From Luethyella okanaganae (GTDB lineage: Bacteria > Actinomycetota > Actinomycetes > Actinomycetales > Microbacteriaceae): a stretch of DNA of 64,000 nt. Under the pieces are notes generated by a model that did not search any database, was not told where the DNA came from, and saw only the letters and a list, made by a program, of their open reading frames with translations. The stretch lies in contig NZ_JBHSTP010000001.1 of assembly GCF_042660285.1 (NCBI RefSeq), forward strand, positions 1 to 64,000. Reading direction: 5' to 3'. Positions 51,426-60,075 of this stretch are shown here, piece after piece (within the stretch, counting starts at the first letter, position 1; each line of letters starts with the position of its first letter). Position numbers and translations under genes: made by a program.

Positions 51426-51803
51426 CTAGGGATCGTGGCGGGGTTCGTGGCTGACGAGGCCGACCGTGTTGCCCTCGCTATCCCGGATGAAGGCCATCCA
51501 CTCGTCGGTTCCGGCCGGACCGAGCGTATCGTCGTCGTGACTGAAGATCACGTGCGGTTCGTCGACGATCTCGACGCCGCGTGCACGCTGTGCGTCGATC
51601 GTGACCCGCACGTCGTCGACCTGCAGATAGACCAGCGCGGACGCCGCCGCTTTCTCGAGGAGCAGTCTCGAGCGGCCCACGTTGAAGAACAGGAGCCCCG
51701 GCGGATCGAATCGTGCGGCAGGCGGCCCGCCGAGGAGCGCCTCGTAGAACGCGGAAGCACGGTCCAGGTCGTCGGCGTGCTGGGCGACTTGCAGAATCTC
51801 CAT
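51426..51803 (-). CDS. VOC-superfamily protein (glyoxalase/bleomycin-resistance fold)
   Basis: 125 residues: MEILQVAQHADDLDRASAFYEALLGGPPAARFDPPGLLFFNVG, then LVYLQVDDVRVTIDAQRARGVEIVDEPH and FIRDSEGNTVGLVSHEP. The two beta-alpha-beta units of the VOC fold are complete. Substrate unknown; such small single-domain members may bind metals or antibiotics. ATG 51803 follows GGAGGCC. Confidence 0.85.
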   Translation of the reverse strand: MEILQVAQHADDLDRASAFYEALLGGPPAARFDPPGLLFFNVGRSRLLLEKAAASALVYLQVDDVRVTIDAQRARGVEIVDEPHVIFSHDDDTLGPAGTDEWMAFIRDSEGNTVGLVSHEPRHDP

Positions 51804-51943
51804 GATGGCCTCCGCCTCGATCATCCACGCCCGGGGTGACCGCTGTCCAGTGTCTCGCCCCCGTTCCGCACGGCTCGTTCCGCGCAGGTTCTGTGAGGAC
51901 CCGATCGTTTCGCCGTCGTCGGAGAGGGCAGCAGACCGTACGC

Positions 51944-52014
51944 AAGGGAGGCCTTCGGCGGGAAGGGAGGCCCGAATTCCGAGATCGGGCCTCCCTATCG
52001 TATGAAAGCCTCCG
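51944..52014. repeat. Nested palindrome, family C, copy 3
   Basis: Inner arms GGGAGGCCCGA (51965-51975) and TCGGGCCTCCC (51985-51995) are perfect; the outer AGGCCTTC/GAAAGCCT arms are eroded. It lies between the VOC gene and the succinate-semialdehyde dehydrogenase gene. Confidence 0.75.
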
Positions 52015-52168
52015 CCTGCGGACTTGACGCGACCTGGTGTTGCCGGTGGGCCTCTCCCCACCGCACGAACGCATCCGCTCCGCACCGAACAGCGACGCCG
52101 AGCGGGAGAACAGCGACGCCGAGCCAGGCAGAGCGAGGCCGGGTGGAGCGGAGGCGGGGTGCGAGCGA

Positions 52169-53539
52169 TCAGCCGCCGATACGGATCATCTTCTTGTTCA
52201 CGAACTCGTCGGCACCGAAGCGGCCCAGCTCGCGGCCGGAACCGGAGCGCTTGACTCCGCCGAAGGGCAGCTCGGCACCGTCTGCGCCCACGACGTTCAC
52301 GAAGACCATGCCGGCCTCGATGCCGTCGGCTACGCGGAGCGCCTGCGCCTCGTCCGTGGTGAAGACGTAGGAGCCGAGGCCGAACGGGGTGTCGTTCGCG
52401 AGATGCACCGCCTCGGATTCGTCGGCGACACGGAACACCTGCGCGACCGGTCCGAAGAACTCCTCGTGGTAGGCGTCAGAGCCCGGCTTCACATCGGTGA
52501 GCACCGTCGATGCGTAGAAGTTGCCGTCGACGGTTCCGCCCGAGACGAGCGTCGCCCCCTGAGCGACCGCTCGCTCGACCTGTTCGGCGAGCGTCGCGGT
52601 CGCCTTGGCCGACGAGAGCGGTCCGAGACTCGTGCCCTCCTTCATCGGATCACCCGGCTCCACCGACGAGATCGCAGCGGTGAACTTGTCGAGGAATGGC
52701 TGATAGAGCTCATCGACGACGATGAACCGCTTGGCCGCATTGCAGGCCTGTCCGTTGTTGTCAAGGCGCGCGGCTACGGCGGCGTCGACGGTCGCGTCGA
52801 GGTCGTCGGTCGACAGGAGGATGAAGGGGTCGGAACCGCCGAGCTCCAGTACCACCTTCTTCAGGTGGCGGCCGGCGATCGCGGCGATCGCGGCGCCGGC
52901 GCGTTCTGAGCCGGTGAGTGACACGCCGTGCACCCGCTTGTCGGCGATAACGGTCGCGATCTGCTCGTGCGAGGCGTAGACGTTGACATAGGCGCCAGCC
53001 GGGAAGCCCGCGTCGCGGAAGATCAGCTCGATCGCGGCGGCCGATTCGGGGCACTGCTCGGCGTGCTTCAGGAGGATCGTGTTTCCGACGACGAGATTCG
53101 GTCCCGCGAAGCGGGCGACCTGGTAGTAGGGGAAGTTCCACGGCATGACGCCGAGCAGCACTCCAAGCGAACTGCGGCGGATGAGGGCCGAGCCTTCGCC
53201 CGAGAGCAGCGCGATCGACTCGTCCTTCATAAGGTCGGCCGCATTGTCAGCGTAGTACGCGTAGATGTCCGCGCTGAAGTCCACCTCACTGAGGGCCTGC
53301 TCGATCGGCTTGCCCATCTCGCGCACGATGATCTCGGCGAGTTCCTCGCGACGCTCCAGGTGGAGTTCACCGACGCGGCGGATCAGCGCCGCCCGTTGTT
53401 CGACGGTCGAGGACCGCGACCAGCCGCGGTGCGTTTCGTCGGCTGCGGCGATCGCCGCAGCCAGCTGTTCGTCCGTGATGGTCGGGTAGGTCTTGACGGT
53501 CTCCCCTGTTGCCGGATTGACCACTGCATAGTCGCTCAT
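52169..53539 (-). CDS. gabD: NAD(P)-dependent succinate-semialdehyde dehydrogenase
   Basis: 456 residues. VNPATGETVKTYPT, GVMPWNFPYYQVARFAGPNLVVGN, VVLELGGSDPFILL (base Glu) and DNNGQACNAAKRFIV (catalytic Cys) are intact aldehyde dehydrogenase motifs of the SSADH group. It oxidises succinate semialdehyde to succinate in GABA use. Just upstream lies a broken class III aminotransferase, plausibly the former GABA transaminase partner. ATG 53539 follows GGAGAGGAG. Confidence 0.88.
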   Translation of the reverse strand: MSDYAVVNPATGETVKTYPTITDEQLAAAIAAADETHRGWSRSSTVEQRAALIRRVGELHLERREELAEIIVREMGKPIEQALSEVDFSADIYAYYADNAADLMKDESIALLSGEGSALIRRSSLGVLLGVMPWNFPYYQVARFAGPNLVVGNTILLKHAEQCPESAAAIELIFRDAGFPAGAYVNVYASHEQIATVIADKRVHGVSLTGSERAGAAIAAIAGRHLKKVVLELGGSDPFILLSTDDLDATVDAAVAARLDNNGQACNAAKRFIVVDELYQPFLDKFTAAISSVEPGDPMKEGTSLGPLSSAKATATLAEQVERAVAQGATLVSGGTVDGNFYASTVLTDVKPGSDAYHEEFFGPVAQVFRVADESEAVHLANDTPFGLGSYVFTTDEAQALRVADGIEAGMVFVNVVGADGAELPFGGVKRSGSGRELGRFGADEFVNKKMIRIGG

Positions 53540-53899
53540 AAGGCTCCTCTCCACGGTGTATGGCGATCAGGCAGGCATCAGCCTCGATGCACACCTGCGT
53601 CAAGCCTATGCCGCCCGGCACCGCCTCATACTGACGCCGTGTTTGAAGACAAGGTGTATCAAGACAACGGAGATTCGACAGCATGTATATAACGAACCGC
53701 TCCGCGGCCGACGGTTAGTCTGGGCGCGATCACTCCGGCCGGGTGAGCCGGGAGCCTGCGAACCCGATCAGGCTGGCGGCGTCGATCCCGGCGTCGATCC
53801 GGAAACGCGGCGTCGATCCGAAAACGCAGGATGAGAGCGCCGTTGGGTTTCTCGGTGACCTACCACGGCTCTCATCCTGCATACGATGCAGCGGCACCC
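53540..53899. other. Intergenic region with hairpin family B, copy 2
   Basis: No gene is supported. AACGCAGGATGAGAGC (53823-53838) and GCTCTCATCCTGC (53868-53880) form a stem whose arm matches the element at 7489-7551; a degenerate extra half-arm (GGAAACGCGGCG) precedes it. Confidence 0.6.
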
Positions 53900-54207
53900 G
53901 CAGCTCGCAGCCGCCATCGGGTGACCGTTGGCGATCGTGAGCGCCTCGTCGATGATTGCGAGACCGCATACGAGCTCGTCCTCGGTGATGAAGAGCGGCG
54001 GCGATGTGCGTGCGGTTGAAGTGTGTGAACTGCCAGGGCCCAGCGGTTCTGCAGACTGCGGCGGGTTCCGCCATAGGTGCGGCATCCGCCCAGCGACGTT
54101 GAGCGGCGCGGGCGGCGCGAGCGGTATGAGCCGCACGCGGACCCGCGGGAGGGAACGAGCTCGAGTGCCCAGAACAGGCCTCGGCCGACTGTGAAAACCC
54201 TGCGCAC
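53900..54207 (-). pseudogene. C-terminal remnant of a class III (GabT-like) aminotransferase
   Basis: Three frames of the minus strand together read GRGLFWALELVPSR, then FTHFNRTHIA, then PPLFITEDELVCGLAIIDEALTIANGH, the consecutive C-terminal motifs of omega-aminotransferases. At least two frameshifts separate them, and the 300 or so N-terminal residues with the PLP lysine are missing. It lies directly upstream of gabD on the same strand, suggesting a lost gabT-gabD operon. Confidence 0.65.
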
Positions 54208-54227
54208 CGCGCTACTGACTCGTCGCC

Positions 54228-54306
54228 GGGGCGGAGGCTTTCGCGAGGACAGGAGGCCTCATTCCGCGGAATCGGCCTCCGCTCCGCGTGATGACCTCCC
54301 GCCTCG
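54228..54306. repeat. Nested palindrome, family C, copy 4
   Basis: Inner arms GGAGGCC/GGCCTCC surround TCATTCCGCGGAATC, itself palindromic; outer arms GGGGCGGAGGCTTTCGCG and CGCG...CCTCCCGCCTC are diverged. It marks the break point where the aminotransferase remnant ends. Confidence 0.75.
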
Positions 54307-54389
54307 CTGACTTCGGCAGCTATCCGCCGGTGCGAGATCGTGCGCTGGCCTTGGCACAGGCGCAGGATGTCGCCTGCGCCGAGCGGTGC

Positions 54390-54602
54390 GGGGGTCTGCG
54401 GAACGGAGCCTGTGGGAGTCGGCCTGCGGAACGGGCCTGCGGTGGTGCGGGGCCTGCGGTGGTGCAGAGCCTGCGGAACGGAGCCTGCGGTGGTGCGGGG
54501 CCTGCGGTGGTGCAGAGCCTGCGGAACGGGGCCTGCGGAACGGAGCCTGCGGCGGTGCGGGGGCCCGCGGTGCAGAGCCCGCGGTGCAGGGCTCTGCAGA
54601 AC
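54390..54602. repeat. Tandem repeats based on GCCTGCGG
   Basis: A 48-bp unit beginning CCTGCGGTGGTGCGG is duplicated almost exactly (54436 and 54484), flanked by degenerate shorter copies. It lies behind the RamB-type gene. No coding role is supported. Confidence 0.8.
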
Positions 54603-54647
54603 GGACCCGCCGCCCAGCGCCAGGGCATAGCCGGGCGTCGGGATGCG

Positions 54648-56171
54648 TCAGCGCGGGGCGTGCCGCTCGAGAAACTCGTATACCTCGGTCTGGTCGACGC
54701 CGGGGAATGCGCCAGTCGGCAGCGCCGCGAGGAGGCTCGTCGGCGTTCGGGCGGCCGGCCACGACTGCTCGGCCCAGCGGTCGGCGAGCCCGGTCGGGGC
54801 GCGGCGGCAGCACGACTCATCCGGACACCGCGACACGGCACGATGCGGCGTCTCCCGCCCGCGGAACCACTTGACGTGCTCGAACGGAACTCCCACGCTC
54901 ACCGAGTATTCGCCTTCCTTGGCCTTCTCGATGCGCGAGGTGCACCAGAAGGTGCCGTTCGGCGTGTCGGTGTACTGGTACCAGGGGCTGAATCGGTCCT
55001 CGACGTCGAAGACGGTGCGCGCCGTCCAGTTGCGGCACACGGTCGTGCCGTCGATCGCCCCGAGGGCGTCGCTCGGGAAGCGGACAGAGTCGTTCTCGTA
55101 GGCCTTGATGATCGTGCCGGATTCGTTCACCTTCATGAAATGCACCGGGATGCCGAGGCGAGCGGTAGCCAGGTTGGTGAAGCGGTGGGCGGCCGTCTCA
55201 TAGGAGACCGCGAAGGCGTCGCGAAGGTCCTCCATAGAGATGCGCCGCAGGTTCTTCGCCTCGGTGAGCATCTTCACGGCGTCGCGCTCCGGCAGCAGCA
55301 CGGCCGCGGTGAGATAGTTGGCCTCGACACGCTGTCGCAGAAAATCGGCGTAGTTTCTGGGTTCGTCGTGTCTGCACAGATGGCTTGCGAATGCCTGCAG
55401 GATGGGCGAGCGGGAGTCCCGCGACGCAGACTGCTCCGTTGGCAGGTAGATGCGTCCATTGCGCTTGTCGGTGACCGAGCGGGTCGAGTGCGGCAGGTCG
55501 ACCACGTAATGCAGCGAGTAGCCGAGGTGGCTCGCCATGTCGGCCACCAGCTGCTGTGAGAGGGGGCCGCCCGTGTGCCCGACCGCGGCGAGCAGCTCGG
55601 ATGCCATGGTCTCGAGCTCGGCGAAGTAGTTGTCGCGCCCGCGCATCGTCGCCCGCAATTCGGCGTTGGCCCTGCGCGCCTCCTCCGGTGTCGCGGCTCG
55701 CTCGCGGTGCAGTCTCTCGATCTCGTTGTGCAGAGTCAGGATGGTTTGCAAGGTCTCGTCGTTCTGGCTTTTGCCGACGCGGATGCGCTGCAGGCCGAGA
55801 GCGTCGAATACGGGGCCGCGCTGTGCCCGTTCGACGGCGATCTCCAGGGCGTCCCGTTCGCTCGGGGCATCCGTCTTGAGGAGCTCGTCGACGTTCGTTC
55901 CGAGGGCGAGTGCGATCGTGTGCAGCATCGAGAGCCGCGGTTCGCGCTTGCCGTTCTCGATCATCGACACCTGCGACGGCGCCCGTTCGACGGCGGAGGC
56001 GAGATCGTCGAGCGTCATCTTTCGAGCGGTGCGGAGCTTGCGGATGCGACGTCCGAGGGTCAGGGCGTCGGTCTCGGCATCAGCGGCGGCGTCCACGTCG
56101 GCGGGGCCGGCGGCGGTAGGAGAGCTCGTCGGCGTGCGGTGTGGCTCGGTGACTGGATCGGCAGCGACCAT
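54648..56171 (-). CDS. ramB: RamB/ScfR-type regulator of acetate and glyoxylate metabolism
   Basis: 507 residues. An XRE helix-turn-helix (LGRRIRKLRTARKMTLDDLASAVERAPSQVSMIENGKREP) is at about residues 39-78, followed by a coiled region, an IrrE/M78-like middle domain (EANYLTAAVLLPERDAV), and the C-terminal ScfR domain (CRNWTARTVFDVEDRFSPWYQYTDTPNGTFWC, CCRRAP). RamB of C. glutamicum represses aceA and aceB on glucose; both genes lie 2.5-5 kb away here, which supports the assignment. The N-terminal 37 residues are poorly conserved in character, so a later start is possible. Confidence 0.85.
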   Translation of the reverse strand: MVAADPVTEPHRTPTSSPTAAGPADVDAAADAETDALTLGRRIRKLRTARKMTLDDLASAVERAPSQVSMIENGKREPRLSMLHTIALALGTNVDELLKTDAPSERDALEIAVERAQRGPVFDALGLQRIRVGKSQNDETLQTILTLHNEIERLHRERAATPEEARRANAELRATMRGRDNYFAELETMASELLAAVGHTGGPLSQQLVADMASHLGYSLHYVVDLPHSTRSVTDKRNGRIYLPTEQSASRDSRSPILQAFASHLCRHDEPRNYADFLRQRVEANYLTAAVLLPERDAVKMLTEAKNLRRISMEDLRDAFAVSYETAAHRFTNLATARLGIPVHFMKVNESGTIIKAYENDSVRFPSDALGAIDGTTVCRNWTARTVFDVEDRFSPWYQYTDTPNGTFWCTSRIEKAKEGEYSVSVGVPFEHVKWFRGRETPHRAVSRCPDESCCRRAPTGLADRWAEQSWPAARTPTSLLAALPTGAFPGVDQTEVYEFLERHAPR

Positions 56172-56206
56172 GCACAGATGGTGTCACGTCAAAGGGCTTC
56201 TCACAA

Positions 56207-56230
56207 ACAGAAGAATTTAGATTCTTCTGT
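56207..56230. promoter_or_regulatory. Perfect inverted repeat upstream of ramB
   Basis: ACAGAAGAAT (56207-56216) and ATTCTTCTGT (56221-56230) are perfect 10-bp arms with a 4-bp spacer, 36 bp before the ramB start. It is strikingly AT-rich for this genome. Autoregulation is likely, but the site does not resemble the RamB consensus I know, so another protein may bind. Confidence 0.55.
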
Positions 56231-56520
56231 TCTGATGCGCGGCGGTGGAGCCGATATCGCCCGATCGCCTGGTGATCGTCGCGGTTCTCGACGAGAACAG
56301 CCGCCGACATGCCGTGCGATGCCCATCCGGATTCACGAACGCGCGGCGGCCATGGGGAAGGGTGGACTGAACATCACTACCCTGAGGCAGCCCGCGTCGA
56401 GCCTGCGCCTCCGGATACTTCGCCTGCGGTCAAGAACTGTTCTGACGGCGTCAATGCGGCATGGCGTGCCGGCACCTAGCGTGAGTGCGACACAGCAGGT
56501 GCGACACAAGGGAGCACGCC

Positions 56521-56835
56521 GTCATGGCGCAGGCATTCGGTCTCGACGAGGGCGACGGCGCGTCCCGCTTCGCATTCGCCTGCGGATCCGATCGGCCGCG
56601 TGGCATTCGTCGACGACACGGCGCGCGGACTCCGTCGCACCGACCTCGCCGCGGGCTCGACCGGCTGGCTCGGTCTTCCCGCTCCCGCGGCTCATGAGTT
56701 CTCGGTCGTCGCGGTCGGCCCCGGGGCGAACGCCGTCGCGTCCGGATGTCGCCGCCTCCTACGCCGAGGTGTGCACGCACCTCGGCCGTACCGTCATGAC
56801 CCTACTCCTGAAGCACCTACACGAAAGGCACACCC
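56521..56835 (+). pseudogene. Unidentified gene remnant before the aldehyde dehydrogenase
   Basis: Coding-like stretches change frame: MAQAFGLDEGDGASRFAFACGSD, then GRVAFVDDTARGLRRTDLAAGSTGWLGLPAPAAHEFSVVAVGPG, then DVAASYAEVCTHLGRTVM. Their orientation and position suggest one frame-broken gene upstream of, and once cotranscribed with, the aldehyde dehydrogenase. I do not recognise the family. Confidence 0.35.
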
Positions 56836-58263
56836 ATGAATACGCTTGAGAACCTGACCACATTCGAGGGCTTGCTCTCCGCCATCGAACCCGCCGGCGG
56901 CGAGGGTCGTGCGATCCGGAATCCCGCCACCAACGGCGTCGTCGGACGGGCGCCCGTGCACACCGTCGAGGATCTCGAACGAGCCGTCGCCGCGGCCGTG
57001 ACGGCGCAGCCGCAGTGGGAGGCGCTCGGCCATGCCGGGCGTGTGGAGATCATGCTACGTGCCGCCGACCGTATCGACGAGGCAGCCGAGGCGCTCGCTC
57101 AGATCATCACCCGCGAGCAGGGCAAGCCGTTGAACGGTCCCGGCGCACGTTTCGAGGCGGGGGGCTGCGCGGCATGGCTGCGCGCGTCCGCGACGACGAC
57201 GCTCGAACCCGAGGTCGTCGTCGACGACGAGCAGACCCGCGCCGAACTGCACTACCGTGCGATCGGCGTCGTCGGCGCGATAGGACCGTGGAACTGGCCC
57301 GCCCTCATCGCCATCTGGCAGATCGCTCCTGCGCTCCGCATGGGCAACGCTGTCGTCGTCAAACCGTCTGCGTATACGCCGTTGAGCGTGCTCGCCGTCG
57401 TCGCGATCCTGAATCAGGAACTGCCGGAGGGCGTGCTCACGGTCATGTCTGGAAATCGTGAGGTCGTCGCTCGCATCGTCGAGCATCCAGCGATCGGCAA
57501 GATCATGTTCACCGGGTCTACAGAGACCGGTAAGACGACCATCAAGAACTCCGCCGACAACATCACCCGCCTGACCCCCGAGCTCGGCGGGAACGACCCG
57601 GGGATCGTGCTTCCGGATGTCGATCCGAAGGCTATCGCCGAGGGACTCTTCTGGGGAGCCTTCATCAACACGGGCCAGACCCGTGCCGCACTCAAGCGCC
57701 TGTATGTGCACGAGGACGTCTACGAGGAGGTGTGTCAGTCGCTGAGAGAGTATGCCGTCACCGTGCGGATGGGCGATGGCGCCGATGAGAGCAGCGTGCT
57801 CGGCCCTCTGACCAACCGTCCCCAGTGGGAGATCGTCGATGATCTCGTCGAGAAGGCCAAAGCGTCGGGAGCTCGCGTGCTGCTGGGCGGCAACCCGGAT
57901 CGCGACCGCTCGGGCAACTTCTATCCGACGACCCTGGTCGCTGAGATCGATCCCGACGATCCGCTCGTGCTCGAGGAGCAGTTCGGTCCGGCGCTGCCCA
58001 TTGTGAAGTACTCCGATCTTGAAGACGTCATCCGCCGGGCGAATGCCCTCGAGTCGGGCCTCGGCGCCTCGGTGTGGTCGGGTGACGTCGAGAGGGCGCG
58101 CGCCATCGCTCCCCGAATCAAGGCGGGAACGGTGTGGATCAACTCGCACGGCGGCGTGCACCCGATGATCCCGTTTGGCGGCATCAAGGAGTCAGGTTAC
58201 GGTCTCGAATTCGGTGCAGAAGGGCTCAAGGGACTCGGCGTCCCTCAGATCATCAACGGCTGA
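56836..58263 (+). CDS. Aldehyde dehydrogenase family protein lacking the catalytic cysteine
   Basis: 475 residues with intact motifs GPWNWPALIAIWQIAPALRMGN, FTGSTETGKTTI, TPELGGNDPGIV (base Glu249) and PFGGIKESGYGLEFG. The nucleophile position reads FINTGQTRAALKRLYV: the Cys expected after GQ-x is Arg283 (CGT, 57682-57684). One C-to-T change would restore TGT. Without it the enzyme cannot form the thiohemiacetal, so it is inactive as a dehydrogenase. It may be a fresh pseudogene still open from end to end, given the broken gene before it. Start follows GAAAGGCAC. Confidence 0.85.
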   Translation: MNTLENLTTFEGLLSAIEPAGGEGRAIRNPATNGVVGRAPVHTVEDLERAVAAAVTAQPQWEALGHAGRVEIMLRAADRIDEAAEALAQIITREQGKPLNGPGARFEAGGCAAWLRASATTTLEPEVVVDDEQTRAELHYRAIGVVGAIGPWNWPALIAIWQIAPALRMGNAVVVKPSAYTPLSVLAVVAILNQELPEGVLTVMSGNREVVARIVEHPAIGKIMFTGSTETGKTTIKNSADNITRLTPELGGNDPGIVLPDVDPKAIAEGLFWGAFINTGQTRAALKRLYVHEDVYEEVCQSLREYAVTVRMGDGADESSVLGPLTNRPQWEIVDDLVEKAKASGARVLLGGNPDRDRSGNFYPTTLVAEIDPDDPLVLEEQFGPALPIVKYSDLEDVIRRANALESGLGASVWSGDVERARAIAPRIKAGTVWINSHGGVHPMIPFGGIKESGYGLEFGAEGLKGLGVPQIING

Positions 58264-58345
58264 GCATTCGGCGGACTGCGTGAACTCCTCGAGACTGCGT
58301 GAATCGTCGGATAGGGGGCTCTTTTCGACGATTCACGCAGTCTCG
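58264..58345. repeat. 20-bp stem hairpin with extra half-arm
   Basis: Arms 58290-58309 and 58326-58345, built on GAGACTGCGTGAATCGTCG, pair perfectly around 16 nt. A partial copy of the left arm (GGACTGCGTGAA) lies just upstream at 58273. It can terminate the aldehyde dehydrogenase transcript and shares its layout with families A and B. Confidence 0.8.
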
Positions 58346-58636
58346 CGGGGTGGGACGGGTGGGACGGGGCGGGACGGGGCGGGACGGGACGGGGGCGGGG
58401 CGGGGGAACCGCGGAACCGCGGAATCTTTCGGTACGCGCAAGATCATGGGTTCTTCTTCGGGTGAATCCGAGTTGCGACTGTTGGCGCGGACGCAGAGTT
58501 GTGTCAACGGCCGAGCAGTGCCGGCGGTCGAACCGCCACCGGCGGGCCGAAGAGCCTGGGGCCGATCACGAAGAGCGATCACGAAGAGCCCGGGGCCGAT
58601 CACGAGGAGCCCCAGGGCCGATCACGAGGAGAGACC
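58346..58636. other. Gap before aceA
   Basis: A G-rich run of GGGACGGG-type repeats (about 58350-58405) is followed by a stretch with short duplications (ATCACGAAGAGC and ATCACGAGGAG, 58565-58632). It must hold the aceA promoter; no clear RamB site was found. The last copy supplies the ribosome binding site. Confidence 0.5.
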
Positions 58637-60031
58637 ATGAGCACCACACCCCGCCCCGGCGACCAGACACAGACCGCGACCGAGCTCGAGCTCGAGTGGG
58701 CAGCCGATCCGCGCTGGGAGGGCGTCCGTCGCGATTACACGGCGGAAGACGTTGTCGCCCTGCGCGGCCCGGTGCGCGAGGAGCACACCCTCGCGCGCCG
58801 CGGCGCCGAGAAGCTCTGGGAAGAGCTAGAGAACAGCGGGACGCCGCACGACCCGCACTGGGTCGCCGCGCTCGGAGCGCTCACCGGAAACCAGGCCGTG
58901 CAGCAAGTGCGTGCCGGGCTCAAGGCCATCTACCTCTCCGGCTGGCAGGTCGCCGCTGACGCGAATCTCTCCGGCCAGACCTATCCCGACCAGTCGCTCT
59001 ACCCCGCGAACTCGGTTCCGGCGGTCGTGCGTCGCATCAACAACGCCTTGCTTCGAGCCGCTCAGATCGAGCATTTCGAGCATTGTCCTGAGTCCGCCGA
59101 AGGCGTATCCGCAGCGGTTTCGACAGGCTCGACTGGCGGAGACGACTCGGTCGGCTGGCGCGATGTGAGCGACGAGCTCGACTGGATGGCGCCGATCGTG
59201 GCCGACGCAGAGGCCGGCTTCGGTGGCCCACTCAATGCCTACGAGCTCATGGCCTCGATGATTGAGGCCGGCGCAGCCGGGGTGCACTGGGAGGACCAGC
59301 TCGCGAGCGAGAAGAAGTGCGGGCACATGGGCGGCAAAGTGCTCGTGCCCACCGGCCAGCACATTCGCACCCTCAACGCGGCGCGACTGGCCGCGGACGT
59401 CGCGGGCGTAACGACCATCGTCATCGCGCGCACCGACTCCCTCGCTGCGACCCTCATCACGAGCGACCACGACGAGCGCGACCGGCCGTTCGTCACAGGG
59501 GAGCGCACCGCCGACGGCTTCTACACCGTCCAGAACGGCATCGACCCGGTCATCGCGCGCGGCCTCGCCTATGCGCCCTACGCCGACCTGCTCTGGGTGG
59601 AGAGCGCCGAGCCCGACATCGAGCTCGCCCGCAGGTTCGCCGAGCGCATCCACCAGGATTTTCCGGGCAAGCGCCTCGCCTACAATTGCTCGCCGTCGTT
59701 CAACTGGAAGCGTCACCACGACGACGACCAGATCGCTCGTTTCCAACGGGAGCTCGCCAGCATGGGGTATGCCTTCCAGTTCATCACACTGGCCGGCTTC
59801 CATTCCCTCAACCACTCGATGTTCACGCTCGCGCAGGACTACAACGAGCGGCACATGAGCGCGTACGTCGAGCTGCAGGAGGCCGAGTTCGCCTCGGAAT
59901 CCCGTGGATACACCGCCACCCGTCACCAGCGGGAGGTCGGCACCGGCTATTTCGACCGGATCGCCGCAGCGCTCAACCCTGACAGCGCCACCCTTGCCCT
60001 CGTCGGATCGACCGAGGCCGAACAGTTCTGA
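58637..60031 (+). CDS. aceA: Isocitrate lyase
   Basis: 464 residues. SGWQVAADANLSGQTYPDQSLYP, VADAEAGFGGPLNAYELM, GVHWEDQLASEKKCGHMGGK (catalytic Cys228), and LAYNCSPSFNWKRH are complete. The enzyme splits isocitrate to succinate and glyoxylate. Residues about 146-178 (HFEHCPESAEGVSAAVSTGSTGGDDSVGW region) are an insertion absent from typical actinobacterial ICL and resemble a repeat element inserted in frame; it lies in a surface loop before the VADAEAGFGG strand. ATG 58637 follows GAGGAGAG. aceB follows 44 bp later. Confidence 0.95.
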   Translation: MSTTPRPGDQTQTATELELEWAADPRWEGVRRDYTAEDVVALRGPVREEHTLARRGAEKLWEELENSGTPHDPHWVAALGALTGNQAVQQVRAGLKAIYLSGWQVAADANLSGQTYPDQSLYPANSVPAVVRRINNALLRAAQIEHFEHCPESAEGVSAAVSTGSTGGDDSVGWRDVSDELDWMAPIVADAEAGFGGPLNAYELMASMIEAGAAGVHWEDQLASEKKCGHMGGKVLVPTGQHIRTLNAARLAADVAGVTTIVIARTDSLAATLITSDHDERDRPFVTGERTADGFYTVQNGIDPVIARGLAYAPYADLLWVESAEPDIELARRFAERIHQDFPGKRLAYNCSPSFNWKRHHDDDQIARFQRELASMGYAFQFITLAGFHSLNHSMFTLAQDYNERHMSAYVELQEAEFASESRGYTATRHQREVGTGYFDRIAAALNPDSATLALVGSTEAEQF

Positions 60032-60075
60032 GCATCCGATTACTGCACGAACTCCATCTCGCAAGGAGACAGACC

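Noticed and set aside
52037..52909. 290-codon plus-strand frame opposite gabD
   Set aside because: Antisense shadow of the aldehyde dehydrogenase gene with no domain.
54340..54630. Gly/Ala-rich repeat proteins read from the 54.4-54.6 kb repeats
   Set aside because: All frames are open because of the repeat; no ribosome binding site or consistent frame.
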